Of a DNA stretch of 64,000 nucleotides, positions 34,464 through 45,287 are shown in pieces (the first letter of the stretch is position 1; each line of letters starts with the position of its first letter). The stretch is from the NCBI GenBank assembly GCA_963971425.1, contig OZ020524.1, forward strand, positions 10,977,845 through 11,041,844. Direction: 5' to 3'. A model generated the notes under the pieces. It saw only the letters and a program-made list of their open reading frames with translations. It ran no database searches and was not told the origin of the DNA. The translations under genes and the position numbers were made by a program. This stretch comes from Bryoerythrophyllum caledonicum. Lineage: Eukaryota; Streptophyta; Bryopsida; Pottiales; Pottiaceae.

Positions 34464-35010
34464 TGGGGCTCCGTTGGGCCCCAACCCGCCATGCCCCGAC
34501 GTGAACTGCCCAAAAACTCATGAGGTTTGCAACCTCTTCTATTCGCAAGGGGTAAAGCAGGTGATATAATTTACTTCTGTAACTTTTAGGTGACTTTTCG
34601 TAACTTTTCAAGTACATTTTGTAACTATTCAAGAACCTTTAAGTACCCTTGAGTTGCAAGTCTGCACGGGCATCTCGATGCTTGGAGCTCGGGCAGCTGC
34701 AGATGGGGCCCACCATATGAGATCAACGCCCAATTGGACTGCGGATGGAGGCTTGTGTGGAATCTCTTTAAACCATATTATCGGATGGTACGGGAAGGGG
34801 GGTGTGGACAAAACCCGGGCCCTATTTTTATGATGAAGGGGCGTCCTATTTAGATCAAGGTGAGTCTTCTGAGGGTTATTTGGGGCCACATGTCCTAAAT
34901 TTGGCAAAAATCAAACAAAGCTTCTAAACCCAAAATAAATTTGTAAAAAAGGCAGATAAAATAGAGACCCACCCTCCATGACATCCGTCTACATGAAATA
35001 AAGAGATCCG
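34464..35010. other. Unannotated spacer
   Basis: No supported gene or bounded repeat. Short ACTTTT and GTAACT repeats occur near 34,570-34,640. Confidence 0.4.
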
Positions 35011-35011
35011 C

Positions 35012-35233
35012 TCATGTGCTTTCCCTGGCAATTCTCTGCCGACTGGTTGGGAGACTCTGCCTTGCGTTTCTTGGTTGCCCAGGCGCACAGAGTTCATCGC
35101 GCGCGACTGGTCTTGAGACGTGAGCATAGACTTGGGCGGACGAGGTGCGGGGCTGCGGTTGGACGCCCCCCAAAATGCGAGAATCGCTCGTGAGAGCAAC
35201 TGGAAATACGGCGATACGCGTTGCAGGAGCCAT
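35012..35233 (-). CDS. Possible first exon of a plastid-targeted protein (low confidence)
   Basis: An ATG at 35233 on the minus strand opens MAPATRIAVFPVALTSDSRI, followed by a Ser/Arg/Pro-rich, acid-poor stretch. That composition is like a chloroplast transit peptide. The local GC content is higher than on either side. The frame stops after about 74 codons; no splice partner or domain is evident, so it could be a gene fragment carried by a transposon or chance. Confidence 0.25.
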   Translation of the reverse strand: MAPATRIAVFPVALTSDSRILGGVQPQPRTSSAQVYAHVSRPVARDELCAPGQPRNARQSLPTSRQRIAREST

Positions 35234-35399
35234 GGCGGATTGCCTGGGATTCAACCTCGGCGCTGCGTTTCCGATCTGCAAATCCGCTTCCGGAATTTAT
35301 GTGGCACGCTAATATGCTCCTTTTTTAAATTCTGGAATCATTGGTTGCTCCGTGGCTACGATTCTCTGGACTTGGTGTAGCATGCCCAACAGTTGCAAG

Positions 35400-36255
35400 G
35401 AATTCTGCCCCACCAACGCCAAAAAGACCTAAATTCATTTTGCAAAACCAACCTGACCTCTAAAGTATCAAGAGTACCTGCGGGGTCCTAAAAATCTAAT
35501 GTTTGGAAAATTTTAGTGAGTAGGTAAACGGGTTATCTTGCGGGGATACTTTCTTTCTTTTTTGAGACATATAGAGAAAAAGTTATGATGATTCAAACAT
35601 CAAAAGGTGAAGTTTGGGATATCTGGGCATGGTATTGTCGAAATGCATAGTGCTACTGTAGAGTTGACTATTGCGTATTTTTGAGGCGGTGAAGGAAAGG
35701 TTTTGGCAACATTCTTTGAATTTATTGTAAACCACATGGAAATCAAGGATTCTATTTTTCATCCAGTATATTTTTCTATTATGTCTTTCCATTTTTTGGT
35801 TTTTAGATCCAACAATTATTCCTATATTTAAAAAATAAAAATTGCTTTCCCTATGTAAATGGCTACTTTCTATACCCCTATAATTGCAAGTCCATTTTTC
35901 TTGTCCTAATCATCTCCATTACTTGTGATTTTTGGCATATTATGACCTAACACAAGGTAGAACATGTATCCATAAAAGTTATGCAATGTGTAGTTAGAAA
36001 ATATGACATTATTGTAAGTCAAAGTACGTTGATCCTGTTTGCGCAGGGAGGAAAACAAAACATATTGCACTCTTTAAATACATGTATCTTGCAATTCATG
36101 TAGTCAAATTTTAAGAATTTTTTTGATGTCTCCTTTTGTAGTAAACTTGAAGATCCTACATTTTAAAATAGTAAAAAAAAAAGAGACTTGCAACGTCTCA
36201 TCTTGGAGAGGCAGTTTTGGGGTGGATTTGGTGAAACATAGTCTCTATCCTTTAG
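35400..36255. repeat. Unannotated spacer ending in a TTAA-family MITE remnant
   Basis: From about 35,940 to 36,255 phrases such as GTCAAAGTACGTTGATCCTG and GGAGAGGCAGTTTTGGGGTG match the family; the right end reads TCCTTTAGGGGCTA. The earlier part shows nothing I can name. Confidence 0.45.
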
Positions 36256-36530
36256 GGGCTATGGGCCGCATCATTCCGGAACCAAGGTTGACAGGTTGTC
36301 GGATTCCACCAATGAGATTGCAAGAATGGCCAAAGTTTGGCCTCTCAATCTTTACACCAAAGGCCAAAGTCCAATGGTCGTCGCCCTCCATTGTACCTAC
36401 ATGACAACACTTTTAAAGAGTTTTGGTGCTAAGGCGACAGCCTCTCAAGAGCAAAATTGGGTCGACCCTAACATCCTACATGATGCCGTCAACTTCCTTC
36501 AAGAGACATTCCCTTCCATCAATTTGTATA

Positions 36531-38042
36531 TTAACCCCTAAATTTGTCAACTTCCTTCAATTTGTTAACTCCTAAATTATCAAGAGTCCTCTTGGGGGAC
36601 TCTTAAAGGTTCAGGCATGTTCCTACTGTGTCAATTTATTACATTAAATTTTGAAATTTTTACTGTAGCTGGACATTGCTAAAAGCTTTGTGTGAGTCCA
36701 AATTTTTTCCCTAAATCCAACACTTATTGAAATGTCATAGGGCTTAGAAGTTCAAATGGGAAGAGCGGGTTGGTCATACAACTCCAGAAACTTTTGCTAG
36801 AACACTCTATTGAATGTGAGATTATTGATACTAGCAATTAATATGATTTCCTTTCATTCTGTCAAAAAAATTTCTTGTCTTTAGTGAAAATAGCATATTA
36901 ACCCAAGTGAAACATTTTCACACATTGTCACACATTTGTCGGGCAAGATACCAAAAAATCTTCTTCCTATCCACATAAAACTTAGAGATCTTCATATTTC
37001 TTACTTTTTATTTTTCCTACGGCATTATATGGTGTAAACCTTCTTATTGACGGTTCAAGTTCTCATTCTACAACATATTAAGTTCACGAAAAATATAACG
37101 TGAATTGACAACTTTTGAACCTCCACTCCTTGCACAATTGTTTTAAAAATGCCACACCCTTTCATTACCTTTAAAATTGGTATTCAAGGAACTAATATCA
37201 TGCTCAACATGATGGTAATGAATTTAGACCTTGTGTAGTGCAAAAATTGGACACCAAGTGAAGTCAAAGTCTGTTGATCCAGTCAACATAGAGAAAAAAT
37301 GAACCATTTTATCTAGTTCCAACACTAAGGTAGAGGCACCCAATTCTGATCAGTAGAGTATGCATGGCATGGTGCATGTAAATGGCAAATGCTTGAAATG
37401 GTGCATGAAGTGACCCAAAACCGATAACTCAAAATCTGAAAACACTAGTCATTATTGGCATTGGGTCATGATGTGTGCAATTTTGGGTTACCCCACCGCA
37501 GTTGAGCTCTCATTGGTGGCATTGCCTCAAAAGCCGAACAAGGCTGATTGGCATTGGGTACCTCCATGAGTTGGTTATTCATGGCATGTCTTCTCTCTTT
37601 TTACTCACTCTCATTTATTGGCCTTAGACAAAGGAGGGCACCAAATCTCACCTACTCTAGAGTTCGATTATGGGCTCCGGTGGTTTTCGGGCTTTTAAAT
37701 TCAATATCAATTCCAAATCTTTGTGATTAAATTTGAAAAAAGATTTGTTGAGTTTCACCCCTAATTCCGCATCTTTCTACATAAATGTTTTTGGCATACA
37801 ATGTCATTTGAGTCCCGAACTGGCTTAAGTGATCGGAATTCGGTGCCTCTACCTTATAATCTTTCAATTCATTTGGTCAAAAGTTATGAAATTTTGTGAG
37901 CATGTTACTTAATAAGTCTATTTGAGATCATATGGTTAAAATTAAAAATTTAATTATTTTTTTCCTTCCTCACTCATTGCACTAAAACGAGCAGTTTGGA
38001 AGTGTTTTTGGTGTGGAATTATCAAAGTAATATAGGGGTTAA
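36531..38042. mobile_element. TTAA-type MITE inserted in the Tourist-like MITE, copy 3
   Basis: Flanked by TTAA (36531-36534 and 38039-38042). The uninterrupted host copy at about 32,370 reads TATTAAATGTATTT, so the TTAA is the target. A second near-copy of the left end lies at 36,565, suggesting a small terminal duplication. A TA-type MITE sits inside. Confidence 0.85.
37328..37854. mobile_element. TA-flanked MITE inserted in the TTAA-type MITE, copy 3
   Basis: AGGTAGAGGCACCCAATTCT to GAATTCGGTGCCTCTACCT, flanked by TA. The related copy at 20,440 keeps the empty site CAAACACTATAATCTTTC, where a single TA stands. This proves both the boundaries and the 2-bp target. Confidence 0.9.
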
Positions 38043-38152
38043 TGTATTTCTGTAGTCCAAGGGTTTGGCCTCTCACCATTGTTTGGGCTGAAATTTTGAC
38101 GGTTAGCCTCTCAACTTAGTCCCAGTGTGAAGCAACCCTAACGGCAAGTGCA

Positions 38153-39300
38153 TGTTAGAGATTATCAATTGCTTGTAATTGTTCCGACATTGTAAATAAT
38201 TGAGGTAGATTTAGAGGAGAAAGAAAATGGGAGAAAATGGAGAGAGTTGAAAGGAACTTGAAGTAATTCCATATGTATTTGCAAAAGTGAATATCAATTG
38301 GTACTATAACTAAAGGCCTTTGAAAAAAGACAATATCTCACTCCAAACATTGTTTGTAGTACCTTACATGTTTCATTTGCATGTGCAATTCTTTCTCTAT
38401 TCTTTTTAAACCTCAATAGGTTGTGGGTCCACTAATGTGACTTGCGTATCTAGAATTTTGGTGCAAATTGGTTAGAAGGAGATCGTTAGAGTCGTTGACT
38501 GTTGGAGGTGCACAAGATCCAAGTAGGAGCATTGAAGATGTACAAGAGTTGATTCAAGGTGTTGGATCATTGGAGGTGCACAAGAGTTGATTTATGGTTG
38601 TTAGAGCATTGGAGGTGTGCATAAGAGTTGATTCAACATGTTGGATCATTAGAAGTGCATAAGAGTTGATTCAAGGTTGTCAAATCATTGGAGATGTTTA
38701 AGAGTTGATTCAAAGTTGTTGGATCATTAGGGGTGTACAAAAGTTTATTTTAAGGTTGTTGAAAAACTTGAAGTGTGCACAAGAGTTGATTCAAGGTGTT
38801 GGATCATTAGATGTGCACAAGAGTTGATTAAATGTTGTTGGATCATTGGAGGTGCACAAGAGTTGATTCAAATGTTGTATCTGAATTGAAAATGCATAAA
38901 GTTTATTCAAGGTGTTGGAACATTTGAGCTGCAGAAGATTTGATTCAAGTTTGATGAATCATTGGAGGTGCACAAGAGGAGGTTGAAGGTTTTTTGGTGC
39001 ATTAGAGGTCATTAAAGGCGGCCAAAAAAGTTTTTAGTAGCTTGGAGGTGCACATTTAAGGTTGTGGACTTTATAAATGTTTACTTTTGTACTTTTGCAC
39101 TTTTGCACTTTGTCCATATATAGTACACAATCTGTATGGGTAGCCCTCAAATTTGATCTTCTATGTGCGTGTGCACTTCGCCCATATACATAATTATATA
39201 CCCGTATGGATAGCCCTAAGATTTAAATGTTCTAGGTGCATAAGTGCATATTGGAGCCTAAAAAGGGCTCATTTGAATGATTGAGGTGTACTATTGCACA
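38153..39300 (+). repeat. 5' LTR and leader of the Copia fossil
   Basis: Begins TGTTAGAG; its first 150 bp match the 3' copy at 56,464. The exact 3' border of the LTR cannot be set because the other copy is cut short. A tandem repeat (38.5-39.0 kb) lies in this interval. Confidence 0.65.
38500..38985. repeat. Minisatellite, about 39-bp unit, about 12 copies, in the Copia LTR/leader
   Basis: Units read TTGGAGGTGCACAAGAGTTG followed by ATTCAAGGTTGTTGGATCA with small variations. Confidence 0.88.
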
Positions 39301-41050
39301 TTGGAAATCAGGAATTAATGTTGGAGTGTAAATATGGCAACATATGATGGCGAGAGTGCTAGAGTCATTGACAAGTCCAAGGGTAAGAACTTCAATATTT
39401 GAAAGTTCAAGGTGGAGATGGTGTTGGCATCCATGGACCTCTAGGAGATTGTAGATGGCCTAGAGGAGCCTCCATCCTGCAACAATGATCAAAAGGTAAA
39501 GATAGCCTATGAACGACGTGTAAAGAAGGCGGTGTCCATCACTAGCCTCAACTTGGTGGACAATAAACTTGCCTACATCAAGAATTCCTAGGGACCTGCG
39601 AAAGCATGGAAGACTTTGTACAACATCCACAAGACGAGGAGCTTGTCCAACATCCTTTTCATTCATTGCAAGTTCTTTACAACCAAGATGCAAGAGGGAG
39701 ACAATTTATTGAATCATGTCAACGAAGTGAAGGCACTTACAGATCAACTTATTTGCCTAGATGCCTCCGTGAGAGATGAAGATGTGGTCATGACTTTGCT
39801 TGAGAGATTGCGGCCCTCATTTGAACACTTGATCGCCGCCTTGGAGACCTCAACAATGAAAGAGCTCACCATAGAGTTTGTGAGGGCACGATTGATGCAA
39901 GAAATGTCCAAACGCAAGGAGAAAGAGACCAATGGCAATGATGCCGTCTTGGTGCCAAGACAAAACAAATCGAATGGTTCATCATCACACAACGAGCCCA
40001 AGGTATGTTACAATTGTGGCATACGAGGCCACATTCCTCAAAATTGCTTTTAGCCAAAGAAGTTGGAATGGGACAAAGCAAACCAAGAAGCGAAGAAGGA
40101 GAAAACCAACTATGCCGAGGAGGAGGATGATTACACATTTACAACTCACAATGGACCACATTCAAAATCAATGTGTAAGTGGATCATGGATTCAGGAGCT
40201 TTAAAGCACATGACGCCTTATAGGGCGACATTCAATACATATGAGGTAATTGTTTCACATAATGTATATTTGGGTGACGATAGTGTTGTGGAAGCCAATG
40301 GAGTGGGTTCTATTGTTGTCAAAGCTTTTGTAAGGAGTCGTCTAAAGACGGTTAGAATCAAGGACATCCTTCATGTGCCAAAGTTGCAAGCAAACTTGCT
40401 CTCGGTGAGCAAGCTTGTGAGGAGTGGAATAAAGATGAACTTTAATGTAAATGAGTGCGTGTTGAGGGTACCATATGGAGATGTTCTTGCGGTAGCACCT
40501 TGTGAAGGCAATTTGTATCAAATGACCTTTACCAAAGAATATAAGGCGGCTGCGGCCAACGTGGTACAATCATCAAAGAGTTGTGTGAATGGATTGCTAA
40601 GGATAGTACTAGTATTAGTGATAATATTGAGATGAGTCCAAGTAGGAGTAGTAAGATCTCTAGCTTGTTTTTGGTAGACGAATCTTTCAACCCACCACCC
40701 TTAGATGATTATGATAGTGATACTAAGAAAGCAGACAAATTTGATTTTGAAGAACAAGGTGTAGCGTCTTCACCAAGCAATTATGACTTTGGAAGCTTAT
40801 AAGAGCTGCGATTTTCAAAAAAGGATTAGCGTCCGCCCAATGAATGGTGGAAGAGCCACGTTTTGCTTCAATATGAAATGGAGCGTTCCAATGTGACATC
40901 GTTGGAGGACCTTTTGAATATATGTGAGACTATCCAATTGGAAGATGCAAGCAAGTCGGAGTCGAGATTGGTGGCCAAGGGCTACTTTCAAGTTGCGGTA
41001 GTAGACGTCCTTCAGCGATTTGCTTTTGTTGCCACTTCCACCAACGACAA

Positions 41051-41100
41051 GACCGTGTGAGCGGTTGGAGAGCGTTCGCCGTGAGCGGTGAGCGGTGAGC
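41051..41100. repeat. Left terminal inverted repeat of element B
   Basis: Begins GACCGTGTGAGCGGTTGGAG and ends in a triple GTGAGCG repeat. Pairs with 56,281-56,330 on the opposite strand. Confidence 0.88.
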
Positions 41101-41101
41101 G

Positions 41102-41625
41102 AAGATTAGATACCTAAAATTAGGATTTTTCAGAAGTTGCACAATTTTTATTCTAAATTTGGATACTGAAATAAGTTTTATGATTTTTGGATGCCTAAAT
41201 TTGGAATATTATATGGACCTATTACCGTGGAGTATATTTAAGCCGCCCTACAATGATGGTTATAGGTGATTTCAACTCATCGTAATCTTAAAGATAAACA
41301 ATAAAATCTTGGAAGTTGAGGTCCTATTACCGTGGAACTAGTGCCAAATTTATGTTTCTAACAATTGTAAATAGTAGCCTTTTTAGATCCTAAATTACTC
41401 TCTTGGGTTAAAAAAACCAGGGATTGATCTAAAATTTGGAACAAATAAAGGAATGGAGCGATTTGCATTATCACATTTGTGGAGTGGAATGAACACTGAA
41501 TATGTAGCTTCATAATCCAAAAAATATACAAACAATAATAGGAATTAGAATTATTGAACAACAGAACAATATTGCCTAGGGTTATAATACGTATTTCTGT
41601 AGAAAGATAATGAGTAACTTAATAT
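41102..41625. other. Left subterminal region of element B
   Basis: Non-coding. CCTATTACCGTGGA occurs twice (about 41,219 and 41,323), and similar phrases CCACGGTAATGGGC and CCACGGTTATAGGA appear inverted in the right subterminal region (about 56,013 and 56,163). These may be transposase-binding sites. Confidence 0.55.
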
Positions 41626-44600
41626 CTACACTAAGTTTCTAACAAGCTTGTAGGAAAGAATCGCTCGTACTACGGGCATGAGTTCGTTGAAGCTAAGTGT
41701 TGGAGCATGGACAAATAAGTCCTCCATCTCGTTATGCTTGCACGCGACTGCATAAACAAAGTACAGATGCTTGCAATTCACCCAAGACCGACCAGATCGG
41801 TTGGCCTTTGCGTGCATTGTAACAAAGTCCAAGCATGTGCAAGCCGGAAATGAACTGAGCGTAAGAATATAGTGCTCCAGGGCATGGGTAGTTGAGGAGT
41901 CAACTTCCAAATCGACAATGCAGCCAAATCCTGGGAAGGGTACCATTGTGCGCTTCTGAATTTTTGCCTTGAGAGTGAGGGCAGACCCCCATCGCTGAAG
42001 CTGTGCAGCGACTGGACCGCCAGAACGACGCTTCACCGCTTTAGTAAAGCGAGACGTGGGATGTTTGTCAGCGTCCTCTGGGATTGGGTACGCAGCAAGG
42101 TCAATACCATCAATTATGGTTGCGTGAAAGTGACGGCGGGGAGACGCTTCTCGTTTCTATGGAAGTTGGAAACCTGCGCGCTCGAGGGCAATGATCTTCG
42201 ACCGCTTCAGGTTGGTGCCCCTTTTAACAGGCCAGATTTTGGGAACACTCTCCGGGCGAGTAAGAACCCACTTTTTTGAAGTGCCCAATACACAACGATG
42301 AATGTCGTCTTGGCAAAAATAAAACTCCTGTCTTTGGTTCTTACCTGTGTGGTAGTTCGTCCAAATTCCCGTATACGTGGGACAGGCAGTGGCCTTTTTC
42401 TTCTGTATGAACTTCCTTGTGCACTGCTTCCTCGAGATAGCTTGGAGAGCCCAACAAGCTACACCGGTGCGATGTTTTGGTACTCGAGTGATATGCCATT
42501 CGGTTACAACGCAATCAGATTCCTCCACCCCGGTAACATGTGTAGGTTGAGTCTCGCGGACATGAAGGTTGTCGATAAGAGAATCTTCGTTGCCTGTTCC
42601 AAGGTCAACGCCAAGGTCGACATCTTCATCTTCATCAACCTCTTCAAGGACTTTAGAAGTCTTTTGGGCCTTAGCTGACCTAGTCTCTACTCGAGGACGG
42701 GAGAAATTTATCTCTCTGGGCGGTGCGAGTCAAACTCCGATCCTGGGGGTAGATTGAGCTTGCGTTTAGTTGATCCAAAAATTTCCTCACCTGAAAAATG
42801 CGGAGGGCGTGTCAAGATGTCCGTTGAATTCTGGAATTTCTCCATTGCTGCCTTTATTTTCCTGGGATCTCTAGTGTCTTGGGCACTTCTCAATCGCAGT
42901 TCGTTCTTAGTAGGACCAGTACCTCCACGTTCACCCTTCAGGAACGAAATATAATGAGTAACCTGCATGAACGCCCTGACATAATCATCCAAAGTAGCCT
43001 CAAAGAGGTCGTTCCCTTTGTTTCCAGAAGCTTGAAGCCATTTGTTGTGCATTGTCTCGGCGAGGTTGCACCTTGGCATGCTTGCCCGCTCATCGTCCGT
43101 TAAATCCTGCAAACATGAATGAATTACACAAACATCCAATATAGAAAAGTCTTAACTGAAAGGGTACATCAAGCAACATCAGACAATTAGAATTAGTGAA
43201 TTGCTCACCAAGGTCATAGCTCCACCCCACTGAAGGTAGCGAAAATGCCAAAACGCTAGCCACTCGTCTAGCTTCATAATGTCTTTATCGCTAGTTATGG
43301 CCTTCGCTGAGATCCACCACTCCCTTATAGCACAATAACGAACCTCTGCATCGGCGAGGGTAGTGGAGTCCTTGTACTGCTTGCATAGTACTCGGTGTTG
43401 CTCACGGAGTTCGGACTTGATATGCCTGTCAGTGTGCTCGGACATTGATTTTGTCCAATGAAATAGACAAGTTCGTTCTTGGCCGACCATCTTGTCTTTC
43501 TCGCTTCCGGACCCGTATATGATGCGGACAGCGTTCCAATTTGCCTGAGCGCTGTCTGCCATAAAGCCTTTAAATACAGGCTTTGGATGTCCGGCCTCAA
43601 TGACGACGCCATTCAGACCGTGCCAAAGAAGAGACTGCGCTTCAGTGTCCTCAGACTGCATGTCACAGACTGCGATTGTCATGACCTTGGAGTATACCGG
43701 ATCGTAAACATGGCATGCCATGGTAGTCCAATTCTTCACACGCTTGACATGGTCAAACATCATCCAAGCGTCTTGTAAATCGCCACCAGATTGCATTCGA
43801 ATTACTAAATCAAGGCCAGAACCAGGACCAACCTCCGACATCTTGAATACAAAAACTTTTCCTTTGCCCTGGCCCGGAAACTTGTTCTCTCGGACGTACG
43901 CCCAATTACTTAGACCAGCCAGATTTGTGATTCCCTCGATTGGGCCCAGACGGGGGAGTGCTTTCAAACCCGACACAGTATGTCGTAGTTTGGGCGACGT
44001 AAGCGATTTAAATTTGTCCGCAACTTCAAATAACTCATCCACAGTAAGCGCCTGCGTTGTCTCTCCATCTTTCCTAAGAAGAAACTCACCTAGAAACTCT
44101 TTACTAGCCTCTAGAACAATCTTAGAATGGGTAGCACTTGGCATCCTAGACACCTGGTCACTACAAAGAGACTTTACCTTGAGGAGAGATTCACGACATT
44201 CACCGACCTTCACAGGATGGTTGTGCATTCCGACATGAATGCACGCACGAGTCATATCGCCAGGTCCACTAGCATAGTAAAGAAGAGCCTCGCACGTACT
44301 TATGCATATTGGAGGCATTCGACATATTCCACAGACCAAAGTTGACTTCTTTGGTGGGCTTCCACCCACTTTGAAGGGATTGTCAGTGCATCCATCCCAC
44401 TCTATCTCATTAACCTCGTACAATCGGTGCTCCCGGTGAAGATAATCACAATCCGGATTAGTGCAGCAAAGGTGCCCCGCGCATGTCGAGTAGCGGAAGG
44501 TGAGACCCATATCGTTCTGGATATTTGTAGTCTTCGTTCGGCACCATGTATGGCCATCGAACCGCTTGTCCATACCATCCAACATACCCGCTTGCTTTCT

Positions 44601-45287
44601 CTCGAGTCCCGCTGGCCCAAACTCAAAAATGACATCGCCATTGGAAAGGGGGGGTAGAAAATTTACCCGATGGACAGGAATTGAATTAAAATCAAGGCGT
44701 TTGAGAACATTTCGCCCACCTGGTCTTGTGATGAGTCTTCGCAGGGAGTCTACAATGCTCCCAGGACGTGATGGAGTTGGAAAGCGAGGTGGTTTTGAAG
44801 CGGAATTGGGGTGACCGGTGCCAGAAGCTCGTGCTTCGAGGTTGACTGTAGCTTTAGAAGGAGCGCGATGTGGCGACAAAGTGGTATGGTCCACTGAAGG
44901 AGGCTCCTCGTCGTCGCTCAACAATATGACAGTCTCTGTTTTAGGTTCAACCTTCACAGTAACAATTGGAATAACGGTGGATGTTGTCGACAATCCTGGC
45001 GTAACAAGTTCAGTGCTTGCTGCCATCTGTGCTACTGTAAGACCATTAACTTTGTAGCTACCAGGCAAGAGTCTCCAAAAGCGGTTGCCGCCTTCGACAA
45101 TATCAGGCATTAAGATGTACTGGACTATGACTCCTGCATCATCTAGGACCTCTTGCTCGATATGAATTGTCATAACATCTAGGTCATAACGAACACGAAG
45201 TATTGATGCTAAGATAGTGCATGACCCATCAACTGCTGGAGGGACAATTAGTGGAACACCAACACCATGGAATCGAAGAGATGCCAT
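41626..45287 (-). pseudogene. MULE-type transposase with GCM/FLYWCH-like and SWIM-like zinc fingers, decayed
   Basis: Exon 1 is 45287-43209 (693 codons, fully open), exon 2 starts at 43106 after TTTGCAG. Exon 1 carries a Cys/His cluster (CTNPDCDYLHREH ... HNHP) like a GCM/WRKY-type finger, then the MULE core: AVCDMQSED (Asp), GFMADSAQANW (Asp) and CLFHWTKSMSEH. The C-terminal end has CTCLDF and WVNCKHLYFVY, a SWIM-type CxC...CxH finger. These proteins bind element ends and catalyse cut-and-paste. The frame changes near 42.72 kb (frameshift, or a missed short intron) and has an in-frame TAG at 42157-42159, so the gene looks inactive. It diverges from the ParB/methyltransferase-like gene. ATG 45287 was chosen as the first Met (MASLRFHGVG). 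Confidence 0.85.

Larger units (their letters stand above)
36263..38138. mobile_element. Tourist-like MITE (GGGCCGC family) carrying nested insertions
   Basis: Left part GGGCCGCATCATTCC... runs to 36,530 and matches the copy at 31.9 kb (ATTCCACCAATGAGATTG, TAAGGCGACAGCCTCTC). After a 1.5-kb insertion the family resumes (GTTTGGCCTCTCACCATTGT, CCCAGTGTGAAGCAACCC), followed by TAA. The outer layer of a three-level nest. Confidence 0.82.

Noticed and set aside
41051-41100. Element B as simple read-through of the Copia fossil
   Set aside because: Copia reverse transcriptase pieces stand on both sides of matched inverted repeats and are not continued inside, so it is an insertion.
43720-44238. 172-codon frame antisense to the MULE transposase
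   Set aside because: Shadow frame of a well supported coding exon.
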